A DNA stretch of 64,000 bases, from NCBI GenBank assembly GCA_963846565.1, contig CAWJWL010000004.1, positions 129,880 to 193,879 of the forward strand, given 5' to 3'. Position numbers and translations under genes: made by a program. Origin of the DNA: WHSW01 sp963846565. GTDB lineage: Bacteria; Actinomycetota; Thermoleophilia; Solirubrobacterales; 70-9. Shown here piece after piece: positions 33,306-42,511 of the stretch. The notes beneath the pieces are model-generated. The model worked only from the letters and a program-made list of their open reading frames with translations. It was not told the DNA's origin and ran no database searches. Numbering within the stretch: the first letter of the stretch is position 1; the number at the start of each line of letters is the position of its first letter.

Positions 33306-35648
33306 TCAGCCGGCGTCCTCAATGGTCCAGTCGGCGTAGGTGCCGCAGAGGGCCCGGCCATCCGCTTCGACCGCACCCGCGGCCGGCGAGAGCGCGAGCT
33401 GCCCGAGGTGCGCGGTCGAGTGGGCGCCGAGCAGACGCCCGGCGAGCGGCAGATCTTCGACCGAGGCGCTGATCCGCGCCACGGCCGGGGCGTCGGTGAG
33501 CACCTTGCCCGCCGGCCAGAAGGGGGCGGTGCCGCGGTAGTCAAGGTTTCCGGGCAGCTCCTCGAGCTCGATCGTGTTGCTGCTCGGCGTGGCGATATCG
33601 AGGGTCACGGGCCTCGTCGAGTCGTAGCGCAGTGAGACGAGCCAGTCGCCGCGGGGCAGGTCGAACGCGATCGTCGCAGGGTCGTCGCCGCCTTCGATCG
33701 TCGCGGCCGACCACTCCGAGGCCGGCACGGTGAAAGGCTCCATCGGGAACGTCGCGCCGGTGAGGCGATCGGGCCGCGTGCAGCTCAGCGGCCCACCGGG
33801 CTCCGGTCCCGTTTCGGCGGGCTGCCGGTCGAGGACTTCCTCTCCTCGGCCCCGCCGCCAGAGGGCGTAGCCGGCGGTCTCCTCGACGATCTCGTAACCC
33901 GGCGGCGGGCCGCTCGCATAGCCGGCCCGGGTCGTGAGCACGTAGGGGAACTCGGCGAGCGTTTCACCGTCCACGGCGTCGAAGTCGAACTTCGACCCCA
34001 CGTCATCGAGTTCGAAGTTGGGTTCGACGAAGCAGTCCCGGCAGCCGTAGAAGTTCCGCAGATGAGTGAACGGCCGCGAGCCGCGCAGCTCGTACAGGAT
34101 GAAGTTGTCGCGGCCGAGAAAGAGCAGTTTCTCGCCCTCGACCAGGGGACGGATCTTTGCAAGCTCTTGCATGTGGTCCTCGGGGGCGACGGGCGCCTGG
34201 CGCAGGATGAGGAAGCTCGAGACGGCGGTGGCCAAGGCGACCGCGGCGGCGAGCGCCGTCAGTGCGCGCGTCCGGACGACCAGCAGGCCGCCGAGGATCA
34301 CCAGCGTGATCAGCGGGGCGAGGATCGCGATCGCCTTCGCCGACGTGTACACGGTGCCCCAGGCGCGGGCGAAGACGTAGAGCCCCACCGCCGCGAGGAG
34401 AGCGGCGGGAATCGCGGACCCATGCCGGTGGATCCAGCGCGGCAACGCGAGCACCAGCCCGACGAGCCCGACGAGCGCACCGGCGTAGAAGGCTGCGGCT
34501 GGCAGGCTGCCGGCGCCCGCCGGGAGCCGGAACTCGCTCGTCGGCCAGATCCCGAGCGCCGTCAGCGGGGAGACCTGCTCGCGCAGGTTGCCGAGCCCGC
34601 CCTCGTTCGCCGTGTCCGGGTCGAGGGCGCGGAAGTCCTTGAAGTCGAGGAGGCGCGGCATCTCCGGCGCGATCAGGATCAGCAGGGCGACCACGCCGAT
34701 GCCCGTGGCAATCAGCGTGCCGCGATCGATGCGCATCCCGCGGACCATCTCGATCGCGCCCCAGGCGATCGCTGTTCCCGCAAGCCAGGCGACCCCGGGG
34801 AACGAGTAGACGTACACGGTTCCCGCGGCGAGCACGCCCAGCGCAACCGCATCGCGCGCCCCCTTCACCCGCCCGAGCAGGAGCGCGAACGCGAGCAGAA
34901 AGAGCGCGAGGATCGGCTCCTTGAACGCCTCCTGCGCGAGGTACGCCGCGGCCATGTAGGGCAAAGAGACCACGACGGCACAGAGCGCCCGCGGCCAAGG
35001 CCGCAACCCCCCAAGCGCCTCGAATGCCACCAGCGCCGTGAGCATCGGAATCGCCAGCACCAACCCCGCGAACACATCGATCGAGCTCACATGGAGAAGC
35101 GTCGAGAGCCCTGCGACCAACGCATGCGGCCCAAGCGGATATCCCTGGTCGATGAACACCGGCTCGGGCCGGAACCGCTCGTCGATCCAATCCGCGATCA
35201 GCAGATGAGAGGCCATGTCGTCGTTCACCAGGCCAACGCCCAGGATCCCGACGGCCCCGGCTGCAATGAAGGGCAACGCAGCAAAGGCGGCCGCCAGGAC
35301 CCCAGCTCCGAGAGCGGGGCCGAGACGCAAGAGGCCCGAAGGAGACGCTTCGCAATCCATGCTCGCGCAGTCCTCTCCATGCTGTGGAGCCTCCTTCGGA
35401 CCTCCACCACCCCGACCCCGCCACGCAATCGTGGCGGCGGACACAGCCAGAAGGAGGCCAACGCAGGTAGCGATCGCGGTGCCACGTGCGTCGAGAGATG
35501 CGGCAATGCCGGTGAGGACCAGGATCAGGGCAAGCCCCACCGGCCCGGCCAGCCAGGTCCACCCGCGACCGCAGCACAACAGAACCGCCTGGCCTAAAAG
35601 CAACGACCCCGCGACGATCAGAATCGCCGAAGCGATCGCGGCAAGCAT
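33306..35648 (-). CDS. Large polytopic membrane protein (GT-C-like), function unknown
   Basis: 780 residues. The first 515 have about 13 hydrophobic segments separated by short loops; the rest is a soluble, presumably extracytoplasmic domain with LLFLGRDNFILYELRG, then a beta-rich end (PFTVPASEW, DLPRGDWLVSLRYDS). The layout resembles GT-C glycosyltransferases or YfhO-like proteins that work on polyprenyl-linked sugars in the cell wall. The expected first-loop acidic pair for GT-C catalysis is not convincing: VNDDMASHLLIADWID (near 140) is the best candidate. A -10-like TAGAAC lies 9 nt before the ATG on the minus strand. Confidence 0.75.
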   Translation of the reverse strand: MLAAIASAILIVAGSLLLGQAVLLCCGRGWTWLAGPVGLALILVLTGIAASLDARGTAIATCVGLLLAVSAATIAWRGRGGGGPKEAPQHGEDCASMDCEASPSGLLRLGPALGAGVLAAAFAALPFIAAGAVGILGVGLVNDDMASHLLIADWIDERFRPEPVFIDQGYPLGPHALVAGLSTLLHVSSIDVFAGLVLAIPMLTALVAFEALGGLRPWPRALCAVVVSLPYMAAAYLAQEAFKEPILALFLLAFALLLGRVKGARDAVALGVLAAGTVYVYSFPGVAWLAGTAIAWGAIEMVRGMRIDRGTLIATGIGVVALLILIAPEMPRLLDFKDFRALDPDTANEGGLGNLREQVSPLTALGIWPTSEFRLPAGAGSLPAAAFYAGALVGLVGLVLALPRWIHRHGSAIPAALLAAVGLYVFARAWGTVYTSAKAIAILAPLITLVILGGLLVVRTRALTALAAAVALATAVSSFLILRQAPVAPEDHMQELAKIRPLVEGEKLLFLGRDNFILYELRGSRPFTHLRNFYGCRDCFVEPNFELDDVGSKFDFDAVDGETLAEFPYVLTTRAGYASGPPPGYEIVEETAGYALWRRGRGEEVLDRQPAETGPEPGGPLSCTRPDRLTGATFPMEPFTVPASEWSAATIEGGDDPATIAFDLPRGDWLVSLRYDSTRPVTLDIATPSSNTIELEELPGNLDYRGTAPFWPAGKVLTDAPAVARISASVEDLPLAGRLLGAHSTAHLGQLALSPAAGAVEADGRALCGTYADWTIEDAG

Positions 35649-35660
35649 CGGCGGATTGTT

Positions 35661-36686
35661 CTACGCCAACGGCGTGAGCACCGTCTCGGCGAGGTGCTCC
35701 AGATAGCGGTCGGAGGCCCCGGGCCGGTCGTCGCCCGGTAGCCGCATCGCCTGCTCCGGATGGGCGTAGTTGTGCGCGGTGTCCTGGACCACGAAATAGC
35801 TGACGCCGGTTCGCTCCCGTCGTTCGGTCAGCCGCTCGCGAGCCTGCTCGGGCGTTCCGGTGAGGAAGATCATCGCCGCGTCCTGATCGGCAGGGGCGAC
35901 GCCGGTCGCCTCCTCGACCGCCGCCTGCGGACCGGTTGGATCGTCCGCGACCGCCGTGTGGGTGATCTGCGTGCTGAGCTCGAGCGCGTCGGGGTCCCGC
36001 CCCGCGGCCTCTGCCGCGCTCCGGGCGATCGCGACCTTCTCCTCGTAGTGACCGATCGTGGCGCCGGCCGCCCATCCTTCCCAGCCGATCTTGTCGCCCT
36101 CGATCGCGGGGAACATGCTGACGATGTCGGCCTGGCGGCCGGCCAACGCCAGGGCGTGCGGCTTCGTCGCGCCGACCAGCAGACGCGGCATCACCGGCAG
36201 CGGCAGGTCGAGAACCGACGGAGCCTCCTGCAGCGCGACGTGCTCCCCCTCGAACGTCGTCGTCTCCTCGGTCCAGAGGCTCCGGATCGCCGTCAGCGTC
36301 TCATCCAGGCGTGCGAGCCGCGCACCGGCCCGGTCGAAGTCGAGGCCCGCCGCCCGGTAGTCGTCACCCGACCATCCAGCTCCCAGGCCCAACTCGTAGC
36401 CGCCGGCTGCAATCGCCGCGATCGTCGCGGCTTGCCGGGCGAGGACGATCGGTTGGTAGAAGCCGGCATCGAGCACCGTCGTGCCCACTGCCGCGCGCTC
36501 GGTAGCGGCGGCCACCGCCGCCTCCCCCGCGATCGGGTCCCAGCCGCGGAGCATCACGTGATCGGCCCAATGGATCGCGGAGAACCCGAGCTGCTCGTAC
36601 CAGCGGACCCGGTCGCGCCAACCATCGAACGGCAGCTCGGTGACCTGGACGGCAAAGCGGAAGGGATGGGCCGAGGACATCGCCAT
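35661..36686 (-). CDS. LLM-class (luciferase-like) F420-dependent oxidoreductase
   Basis: 341 residues, TIM-barrel luciferase-like monooxygenase family. N-terminal FRFAVQVTELPFDGWRDRVRWYEQLGFSAIHWADHV, core IVLARQAATIAAIAAGGYELGLGAGWSGDDYRAAGLDFDRAGARLARLDETLTAI (F420/flavin phosphate-binding region), and MFLTGTPEQARERL-like C-terminal part. F420 use is expected in actinobacteria, but FMN cannot be excluded, and the substrate is unknown. A second ATG two codons inside is an alternative start. A TAGAAC box lies 7 nt upstream, so a leaderless transcript is plausible. It is followed by a separate gene 12 bp away. Confidence 0.88.
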   Translation of the reverse strand: MAMSSAHPFRFAVQVTELPFDGWRDRVRWYEQLGFSAIHWADHVMLRGWDPIAGEAAVAAATERAAVGTTVLDAGFYQPIVLARQAATIAAIAAGGYELGLGAGWSGDDYRAAGLDFDRAGARLARLDETLTAIRSLWTEETTTFEGEHVALQEAPSVLDLPLPVMPRLLVGATKPHALALAGRQADIVSMFPAIEGDKIGWEGWAAGATIGHYEEKVAIARSAAEAAGRDPDALELSTQITHTAVADDPTGPQAAVEEATGVAPADQDAAMIFLTGTPEQARERLTERRERTGVSYFVVQDTAHNYAHPEQAMRLPGDDRPGASDRYLEHLAETVLTPLA

Positions 36687-36696
36687 CGAACTCGTT

Positions 36697-37740
36697 CTAA
36701 AAGGCGGCGCCGGCGGGGACCCGGACGAGATCGCGCTCGACCAGCAACTCGGCGACCTGCACCGCGTTGGTTGCGGCGCCCTTGCGCAGGTTGTCGCCGA
36801 CCAGCCAGAGATTGAGGCAGCGCTCGCGCGAGGGGTCGCGGCGGATGCGGCCGACGAGCACCTCGTCGCGGCCGTCCGCGTCGATCGCGAGCGGGTAGAT
36901 GCCCTCGCTCGGGGCGTCGGCCACGATCACGCCCGGTGACTTCGAGAGCAGCTCGCGGCAATCCTCCGGCGAGAGCCCCTCGCGCGTCTCGATGTTGATC
37001 GACTCCGAGTGGCCGGTGACGACCGGAACGCGGACGCAGGTCGCTGAGACGCCCATCTCCTCCTCGCTGACGCCGAGGATCTTGCGCGTCTCGCGCATCA
37101 CCTTGCGCTCCTCGGTCGTGTAATCGTCGCCGTCGGCGAAGTTCTCGACCTGCGGGATCACGTTGTAGGCGATCTGGTGGGGGAACTTCTCGATCCTGGG
37201 CGGCTCGCCGTTGAGCACGGCGCGCGTCTGCTCGTGGAGCTCGTCGATCGCCTGGCGCCCGGTGCCCGACACCGACTGGTAGGTCGAGACGACGAGACGC
37301 TCGATCACGGCGGCGCGGTGGATCGGGCCGATCGCAACCACCATCGCCATCGTCGTGCAGTTCGGGTTCGCGATCAGGCCGTTGTGGGCCTGGGCGGCGT
37401 CGGCGTTGACCTCGGGGACGATGAGCGGGACGTCCTCGTGCATGCGCCAAAAGCTCGTGTTGTCGACCACCACGGCGCCCGCCTCGACGAAGCGCGGCGC
37501 CCATTCGGAGCTGATCGCGCCGCCGGCCGAGGAGAGCACGAGGTCGAGGCCCTCGATCGACCCTTCCTCGAGCACCCGGCACTCGATCTCGCCGCCGGCG
37601 AAGGGGATGCGCCGCCCGGCCGACCGCTCGGACGCGAACGGGACGACCTCGCCGACGGGGAACGAACGCTCCGCGAGCACCTCGAGGATCGTCTGGCCGA
37701 CGGCGCCGGTCGCACCGACCACGCCCACACGAAGGCTCAT
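36697..37740 (-). CDS. asd: Aspartate-semialdehyde dehydrogenase
   Basis: 347 residues. It reduces aspartyl phosphate to aspartate semialdehyde, the branch point to lysine, threonine, methionine and diaminopimelate. Motifs: VGVVGATGAVGQTILEVL (NADP fold), SAGGAISSEWAPRF, NPNCTTMAMVVAIGPIH with the catalytic Cys, STYQSVSGTGRQAIDEL, and RVPVVTGHSESINIET with the active-site His. The length is typical of the Gram-positive/mycobacterial form. The start overlaps the lysC stop by 4 bp (ATGA), so lysC-asd is one transcription unit, as in many actinobacteria. Confidence 0.97.
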   Translation of the reverse strand: MSLRVGVVGATGAVGQTILEVLAERSFPVGEVVPFASERSAGRRIPFAGGEIECRVLEEGSIEGLDLVLSSAGGAISSEWAPRFVEAGAVVVDNTSFWRMHEDVPLIVPEVNADAAQAHNGLIANPNCTTMAMVVAIGPIHRAAVIERLVVSTYQSVSGTGRQAIDELHEQTRAVLNGEPPRIEKFPHQIAYNVIPQVENFADGDDYTTEERKVMRETRKILGVSEEEMGVSATCVRVPVVTGHSESINIETREGLSPEDCRELLSKSPGVIVADAPSEGIYPLAIDADGRDEVLVGRIRRDPSRERCLNLWLVGDNLRKGAATNAVQVAELLVERDLVRVPAGAAF

Positions 37741-39041
37741 GCCGCCTCCTCCTCGGTGTCGTCGTCGGGCCGCACGCGCGGGCGATGCTCGCCGGACGGA
37801 TCCTCCTCGCGCACCGCGTCGGCGCCGAGGTCGAAGGCCTCGTGGATCGCCTTCACCGCGCCGGGCACCTGGTCGGCGGCGATCACGCAGGAGATCTTGA
37901 TCGGCGAGGTGGAGATCATCTCGATGTTGATGTCGTGGGCGCCGAGCGTCTCGAAGACCTTTGCCGCGACACCCGGGTGGCTCCGCATCCCGGCGCCGAC
38001 GATCGACACCTTGCCGACCTCAGGGTTCGTCTCGATCCCGTCGCCCGCCTCGATCGGCGCGAGCACGTCGGTCGCCTGGCCGAGGTCGTCCCTGGCGACC
38101 GTGAACGAGAGATCCGCCTTCTGGTCGGCGGAGATCGGCTCGTTCTGGATGATCATGTCGACGTTGACGTTCGCGTCCGCGAGGGCGCCGAATACCTGCC
38201 CGGCGACACCGGGCTCGTCACGGAGGCCGGTCAAAGTCACGCGTGCCTCGTAGGCGTGCGTGACTGCGGTGACCATCGGCTGCTCCATCGTCTCTTCCTC
38301 GCCCAGAACGAGGGTACCGGGGGCGTCCTCGAACGAGCTGCGGCAATGGATGCGGACGCCGTGGTTGCGGGCGTACTCGACCGCACGCAGCTGCAGCACG
38401 CCGGCACCCGAGGAAGACATCTCGAGCATCTCGTCGAAGGAGACGTGGGTGAGCTTGCGCGCCTCGGGGACGATCCGCGGGTCGGCGCTGAAGACGCCGG
38501 CGACGTCGGTGTAGATCTCGCAGACCTCGGCGCTGAGCGCAGCCGCGAGCGCGACCGCCGTCGTATCGGAGCCGCCGCGCCCGAGCGTGGTCACGTCCTT
38601 CGAGTCGCCGGAGACACCCTGGAAGCCGGCGACGAGGACGATCCGGTCCTCGGTCAGCGCGCCGCTGATGCGGTCGGCGCGAACATCGAGGATGCGCGCC
38701 TTCGTGTGGGAGGAGTCGGTGACGATCCCCGCCTGGGAACCGGTGAGCGAGATCGCGCTGTGGCCCATGTCGTGGATGGCCATCGCGCAGAGCGCACACG
38801 AGATGCGCTCGCCCGTCGAGAGCAGCATGTCCATCTCCCGCGCCAGCGGGCGCTCTGAGATCTCGTACGCGGCGGCGACGAGGTCGTCGGTCGTCTTCCC
38901 GCGTGCCGAGAGGACCGCGACGACCTTCTTGCCGCGCTCGCGCGCGTCGACGATCCGCTTCGCGGCGCGCTTGAGATCGTCCGGGCTCGCGACCGAGGTC
39001 CCGCCGAACTTCATCACCACTGTCTGGCCGTCAGGAGGCAT
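37737..39041 (-). CDS. lysC: Aspartate kinase
   Basis: 434 residues. The kinase domain starts at VVMKFGGTSVASPDDL and contains TLGRGGSDTTAVALAAAL and the substrate region FDEMLEMSSSGAGVLQLRAVEYA; two ACT domains follow (VTLTGLRDEPGVAGQVFGALADANVNVDMI; VSIVGAGMRSHPGVAAKVFETLGAHDINIEMISTSPIKISCVI), the pattern of lysine/threonine feedback-controlled enzymes. The C-terminal 40 residues are an acidic tail. The ATG at 39041 gives the start MPPDGQTVVMKFGG; an open frame continues upstream through the GH3 gene on the other strand, which is a shadow. Its TATTCT promoter box overlaps that of the divergent GH3 gene. Confidence 0.96.
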   Translation of the reverse strand: MPPDGQTVVMKFGGTSVASPDDLKRAAKRIVDARERGKKVVAVLSARGKTTDDLVAAAYEISERPLAREMDMLLSTGERISCALCAMAIHDMGHSAISLTGSQAGIVTDSSHTKARILDVRADRISGALTEDRIVLVAGFQGVSGDSKDVTTLGRGGSDTTAVALAAALSAEVCEIYTDVAGVFSADPRIVPEARKLTHVSFDEMLEMSSSGAGVLQLRAVEYARNHGVRIHCRSSFEDAPGTLVLGEEETMEQPMVTAVTHAYEARVTLTGLRDEPGVAGQVFGALADANVNVDMIIQNEPISADQKADLSFTVARDDLGQATDVLAPIEAGDGIETNPEVGKVSIVGAGMRSHPGVAAKVFETLGAHDINIEMISTSPIKISCVIAADQVPGAVKAIHEAFDLGADAVREEDPSGEHRPRVRPDDDTEEEAA

Positions 39042-39051
39042 CGGCCGTCTG

Positions 39052-39061
39052 AGAATACGAT
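39052..39061. promoter_or_regulatory. Overlapping divergent -10 boxes of lysC and the GH3 gene
   Basis: AGAATA at 39052-39057 reads TATTCT on the minus strand (10 nt before lysC), and TACGAT at 39056-39061 faces the GH3 gene (10 nt before its ATG). The two boxes share two bases in a 30-bp intergenic region, so both promoters cannot be occupied at once. Confidence 0.5.
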
Positions 39062-39071
39062 CGCCGCTCCG

Positions 39072-40274
39072 ATGGAGGATGCGTGGGGCAAGGGTCAGGG
39101 CGGCGGCGCACCGGCGCGGGAGCGCCGGCCACTGCTTGCCGTGCTCGTCTTCGGCGCGATCGGAGTCGCGATCTGGTTCGCCTTCTTCCGCGGTGACGGC
39201 GACTCCGAGGAGCCGGCGGCGCCTCCCGCGGGTGCGGTCGCGGAGGGGACCTCCGAGCTCGTCTCCGGGTTCACCGACGAACAGCTCGCCGACCAGGTCG
39301 TGCTGCTCGGATTCGACGGCGCGGACGAGACCACGCCCCTGATCGAGGACCTCGAGGGACGCCAGCTCGGCGGCGTCCTCGTCCGCGCCGAGAACTGGCT
39401 CGGGGCCGATCCGGGGCGCACCTTGATCGAGGCGATCCGCGCCGCCTCGGCCGCCGGCCCGGCGCCGCCCCTGATCGTCGCGGCGCACGAGGGCGGCGAG
39501 TACCGCTCGTTCGCCGACCTGCCGCCGGAGGAGACCGAGCTCCAGATCGGCGACTCGGCGTCGGTCACCGCGGCCGAGGATTGGGCCGTGCAGACGGCCG
39601 GCGGGCTGCGCAACGTCGGCTTCGACCTCAACCTGTTCCCGGTCGCCGACGTCGCCACGCTGGACGCGCCGATCGCCGAGCGAGCCTTCTCCGACGACCC
39701 CGTCCTCGCCGCCGACCTCACCGCGGCCGCCGTGCGCGGCTGCAGCGCGGCGCTGCTCGCCTGCGCGCCGCTCCATTTCCCCGGGCTGGGCGCCGCGTCG
39801 CAGGACACGAGCCGGGGCCCGGCAACCGTCGCCCTCGACCCGGCCGGGCTTTCCGCCCGCGACCTGGAGCCGTTCCGCGCGGCGATCCAGGCGCAGGCGC
39901 CGGCGATCGTGCTCTCGCTTGCCTTCTACGCGGCCTACGACCCGGTGACCCCGGGCGCGTTCACCGAGGCGATCGCCACCGACCTCCTGCGTGGCGAGCT
40001 CGGGTTCGCCGGCGTCGCGATCACCGACGACCTCGGCGCCGGCGCGGTCAAGTCCGCTTACGAGGTTCCCGATGCCGCGGTTGCGGCGCTCGCGGCGGGC
40101 GCCGACCTCCTCCAGATCGCCGATCCCGCCGACCAGGACGGCGTGCGCGAGGCGATCGTGGCCGCCGTCGCCTCCGGTGGGCTGCCACGCGAGCGCCTGG
40201 TCGAGGCGGCCGGCCGCGTGCTGGAGCTGAAGGAGTCTGTGACCGAACTCACAGGCTCCGATATCGCCCCCTGA
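39072..40274 (+). CDS. Membrane-anchored glycoside hydrolase family 3 protein (NagZ-like)
   Basis: 400 residues. Basic cytoplasmic start, one transmembrane helix (LLAVLVFGAIGVAIWFAFF, about 22-40), a Gly/Ala/Pro linker, then a GH3 N-terminal barrel: LGGVLVRAENW, GLRNVGFDLNLFPVADVATLDAPIAERAFSDDP, HFPGLGAASQDTS, and VAITDDLGAGAVKSAYEVPDAAVAALAAGADLL, where the second-last Asp of the ITDD motif is the expected nucleophile. NagZ homologues remove N-acetylglucosamine in muropeptide recycling. The usual KHFPGHG is LHFPGLG and the substrate loop DQEGG is AHEGG here, so the activity may be altered. Confidence 0.82.
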   Translation: MEDAWGKGQGGGAPARERRPLLAVLVFGAIGVAIWFAFFRGDGDSEEPAAPPAGAVAEGTSELVSGFTDEQLADQVVLLGFDGADETTPLIEDLEGRQLGGVLVRAENWLGADPGRTLIEAIRAASAAGPAPPLIVAAHEGGEYRSFADLPPEETELQIGDSASVTAAEDWAVQTAGGLRNVGFDLNLFPVADVATLDAPIAERAFSDDPVLAADLTAAAVRGCSAALLACAPLHFPGLGAASQDTSRGPATVALDPAGLSARDLEPFRAAIQAQAPAIVLSLAFYAAYDPVTPGAFTEAIATDLLRGELGFAGVAITDDLGAGAVKSAYEVPDAAVAALAAGADLLQIADPADQDGVREAIVAAVASGGLPRERLVEAAGRVLELKESVTELTGSDIAP

Positions 40275-40306
40275 TATATACCCCGGTTCACCCCGCCGGT
40301 CGACTG

Positions 40307-42403
40307 ATGATGAACCGCCTCGCAATCCTCGCCGACCGCCGGGCCCGCTGGCTCACGATCGCTGCCGTCGTCCTCTTCGCCGCCGCCGGCGTTCTCGGGG
40401 CCGGGGTCGCCGACAAGCTCGACCCCTACGGCGCCGAGGATCCCGGCACCGAGAGCGTCCGGGCCGACGACCGGCTCGAGGCCGCAGGCTTCCGTGACAC
40501 GGGCGTCGTGGTCCTGATCGAGGACGCCAACCCTCGCACCGCTGCGGGGAAGGAGCGGGTCGCGGAGATCACGCGGCTGGTCGAAGGGGACCAGGACGTC
40601 GCGGCGGTTACCGGGTACGCGAACACGACGTCACGGGACTTCATCTCCAAGGACGGCGACTCCACCTACGTCGCGGTCGCGCTGAGCGTGACGGACGACG
40701 CCGAGGTGCAGGACGCCGGCGAGCGGATCGTCGACGCCCTCGAGGACGAGGAGGGCGTCTCCGCGGGCGGCTTCGCGGTCGCCCAGCTGCAGACGAACGA
40801 GAACGTCGAGAGCGACCTGCGCACCGCCGAGCTCTTCGCCTTCCCGATCCTGTTCTTGCTCTCTCTGCTCTTCTTCCGCGGCCTCGTGGCCGCCGCGCTG
40901 CCGCTGCTCGTAGGTGGACTCGCGATCGTCGGCACGTTCCTGCTTCTGAGCATCGCCGCCGAGCTCACCTCGGTCTCGATCTTCGCTCTCAACGTCGTCA
41001 CCGGGCTGGGCCTCGGCCTCGCGATCGACTACAGCCTGTTCATCGTCTCCCGTTACCGGGAGGAGATCGCCAAGACCGGCCCCGGCCTGCAGGCAATGAA
41101 GCGGACGATGGCCACGGCGGGCCGCACCGTGCTCTTCAGCTCGATCACGGTCGCCGGCGCGGTCGCCTCGCTCGCCGTGTTCCCGCAGCGCTTCCTCTAC
41201 TCGATGGGGATCGGCGGTGCGCTTGTCGCCCTGATGGCCGCCGCGATCTCGCTGCTCGTCCTTCCCGCCGTCCTCACCTTGCTGGGCAACCGAGTCAACG
41301 CCCTCTCCCCCGCGTTCCTGCGCCGCCGCGCCGAGCGCGACGCGAGTCAGACCCAGGCGGGCTTCTGGTACCGGCTCTCGCGCTTCGTCATGCGCAAGCC
41401 GCGCCGGGTGGCGATCGCGGCGTCGACCCTCCTCATCGCCCTCGGCATCCCCTTCCTGTCGCTCGAGACCACGTCCGTGGACGCCCAAGTGCTGCCCGAA
41501 GACGCGAGCGCGCGCCAGGTCGACAACGCGCTGCGCGCCGACTTCCCACCCTTCCGCGACTCGCCGGTGACGGTCGCGGTCGAGGGACGCGCGCAGGCCG
41601 AGGGAATCGCCGAGCGGGCCAAGTCGCTACCGGGCGCCGCCGCGGTGAAGCCGCCGCGGGAGCTCGACGGCGGGCTCTACGCCGTCGATGTGATCTCCGC
41701 CAATGCGCCGCTCAGCGACGAAAGCCAGGAGCTCGTCCGACGGCTCCGTGACCTCGCCTCGCCCGCTCTCGTCACCGGGTTCACGGCGCACTTCATCGAC
41801 CTGCAGTCGAGTCTCGGGGGTCACCTGCCACTCGCCCTGCTGATCGTCTTCGCCGTCACGTTCACGGTTCTCTTCCTGATGACCGGGTCCGTGGTCCTGC
41901 CGCTCAAGCAGGTGCTGATGAACTTCCTCGGCCTCAGCGCGACCTTCGGCATCCTCGTGCTGATCTTCCAGGACGGCCGGTTCGAGAGCCTCCTCGGCTA
42001 CACCAGCCCCGGAGGACTGGAGTCGACCAACCTGATGTTCCTCTTCGCCGTCGTCTTCGGCCTCTCGACCGACTACGGCGTCTTCCTCCTGGCGCGCATC
42101 AAGGAGGCCCGCGACGGCGGGTACTCGGACTCGGAGGCCGTTGCGGTCGGGCTCGAGCGCACCGGCCGCATCGTCACCGCGGCCGCGCTCCTGTTCTCGG
42201 TCGCGATCGGCGCCTTCGTCACGTCGCAGATCATCTTCATCAAGGAGCTGGGGCTGGGCACCGCGATCGCGGTCCTGATCGACGCGACGATCATCCGCGC
42301 CCTGCTCGTCCCGGCCCTGATGGAGCTGCTGGGCAAGTGGAACTGGTGGGCGCCGGGGCCGCTTCGACGCCTGCACGAGCGGATCGGCCTGTCCGAGGGC
42401 TAG
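40307..42403 (+). CDS. MMPL-family (RND-type) membrane transporter
   Basis: 698 residues in two repeats, each with one transmembrane helix, a large extracytoplasmic domain and five more helices. The motif VTGLGLGLAIDYSLFIVSRYREE is the MMPL core; the second half has VVFGLSTDYGVFLLARIKEARD. The Asp-Tyr pairs (DYS, DYG) are the proton-relay residues of the MmpL3/HpnN-like class. It probably exports lipids or other hydrophobic molecules to the cell envelope. Two Met codons at 40307 and 40310 are possible starts. It follows the GH3 gene by 33 bp. Confidence 0.93.
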   Translation: MMNRLAILADRRARWLTIAAVVLFAAAGVLGAGVADKLDPYGAEDPGTESVRADDRLEAAGFRDTGVVVLIEDANPRTAAGKERVAEITRLVEGDQDVAAVTGYANTTSRDFISKDGDSTYVAVALSVTDDAEVQDAGERIVDALEDEEGVSAGGFAVAQLQTNENVESDLRTAELFAFPILFLLSLLFFRGLVAAALPLLVGGLAIVGTFLLLSIAAELTSVSIFALNVVTGLGLGLAIDYSLFIVSRYREEIAKTGPGLQAMKRTMATAGRTVLFSSITVAGAVASLAVFPQRFLYSMGIGGALVALMAAAISLLVLPAVLTLLGNRVNALSPAFLRRRAERDASQTQAGFWYRLSRFVMRKPRRVAIAASTLLIALGIPFLSLETTSVDAQVLPEDASARQVDNALRADFPPFRDSPVTVAVEGRAQAEGIAERAKSLPGAAAVKPPRELDGGLYAVDVISANAPLSDESQELVRRLRDLASPALVTGFTAHFIDLQSSLGGHLPLALLIVFAVTFTVLFLMTGSVVLPLKQVLMNFLGLSATFGILVLIFQDGRFESLLGYTSPGGLESTNLMFLFAVVFGLSTDYGVFLLARIKEARDGGYSDSEAVAVGLERTGRIVTAAALLFSVAIGAFVTSQIIFIKELGLGTAIAVLIDATIIRALLVPALMELLGKWNWWAPGPLRRLHERIGLSEG

Positions 42404-42511
42404 GCGCGTTCTTACGAAACTCCTCGTCTCCTCTCACGCTCGTTTGAAGCTGCGCGCGCACGATCGGTAGCGAGCCGGCGGTCGAAGCCGGAACGTGACG
42501 AAAGGATGGAA

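Noticed and set aside
39042..40325. N-terminal extension of lysC
   Set aside because: It is the antisense of the GH3 gene; the kinase motif KFGGTSV must be near the N-terminus, which fits the ATG at 39041.
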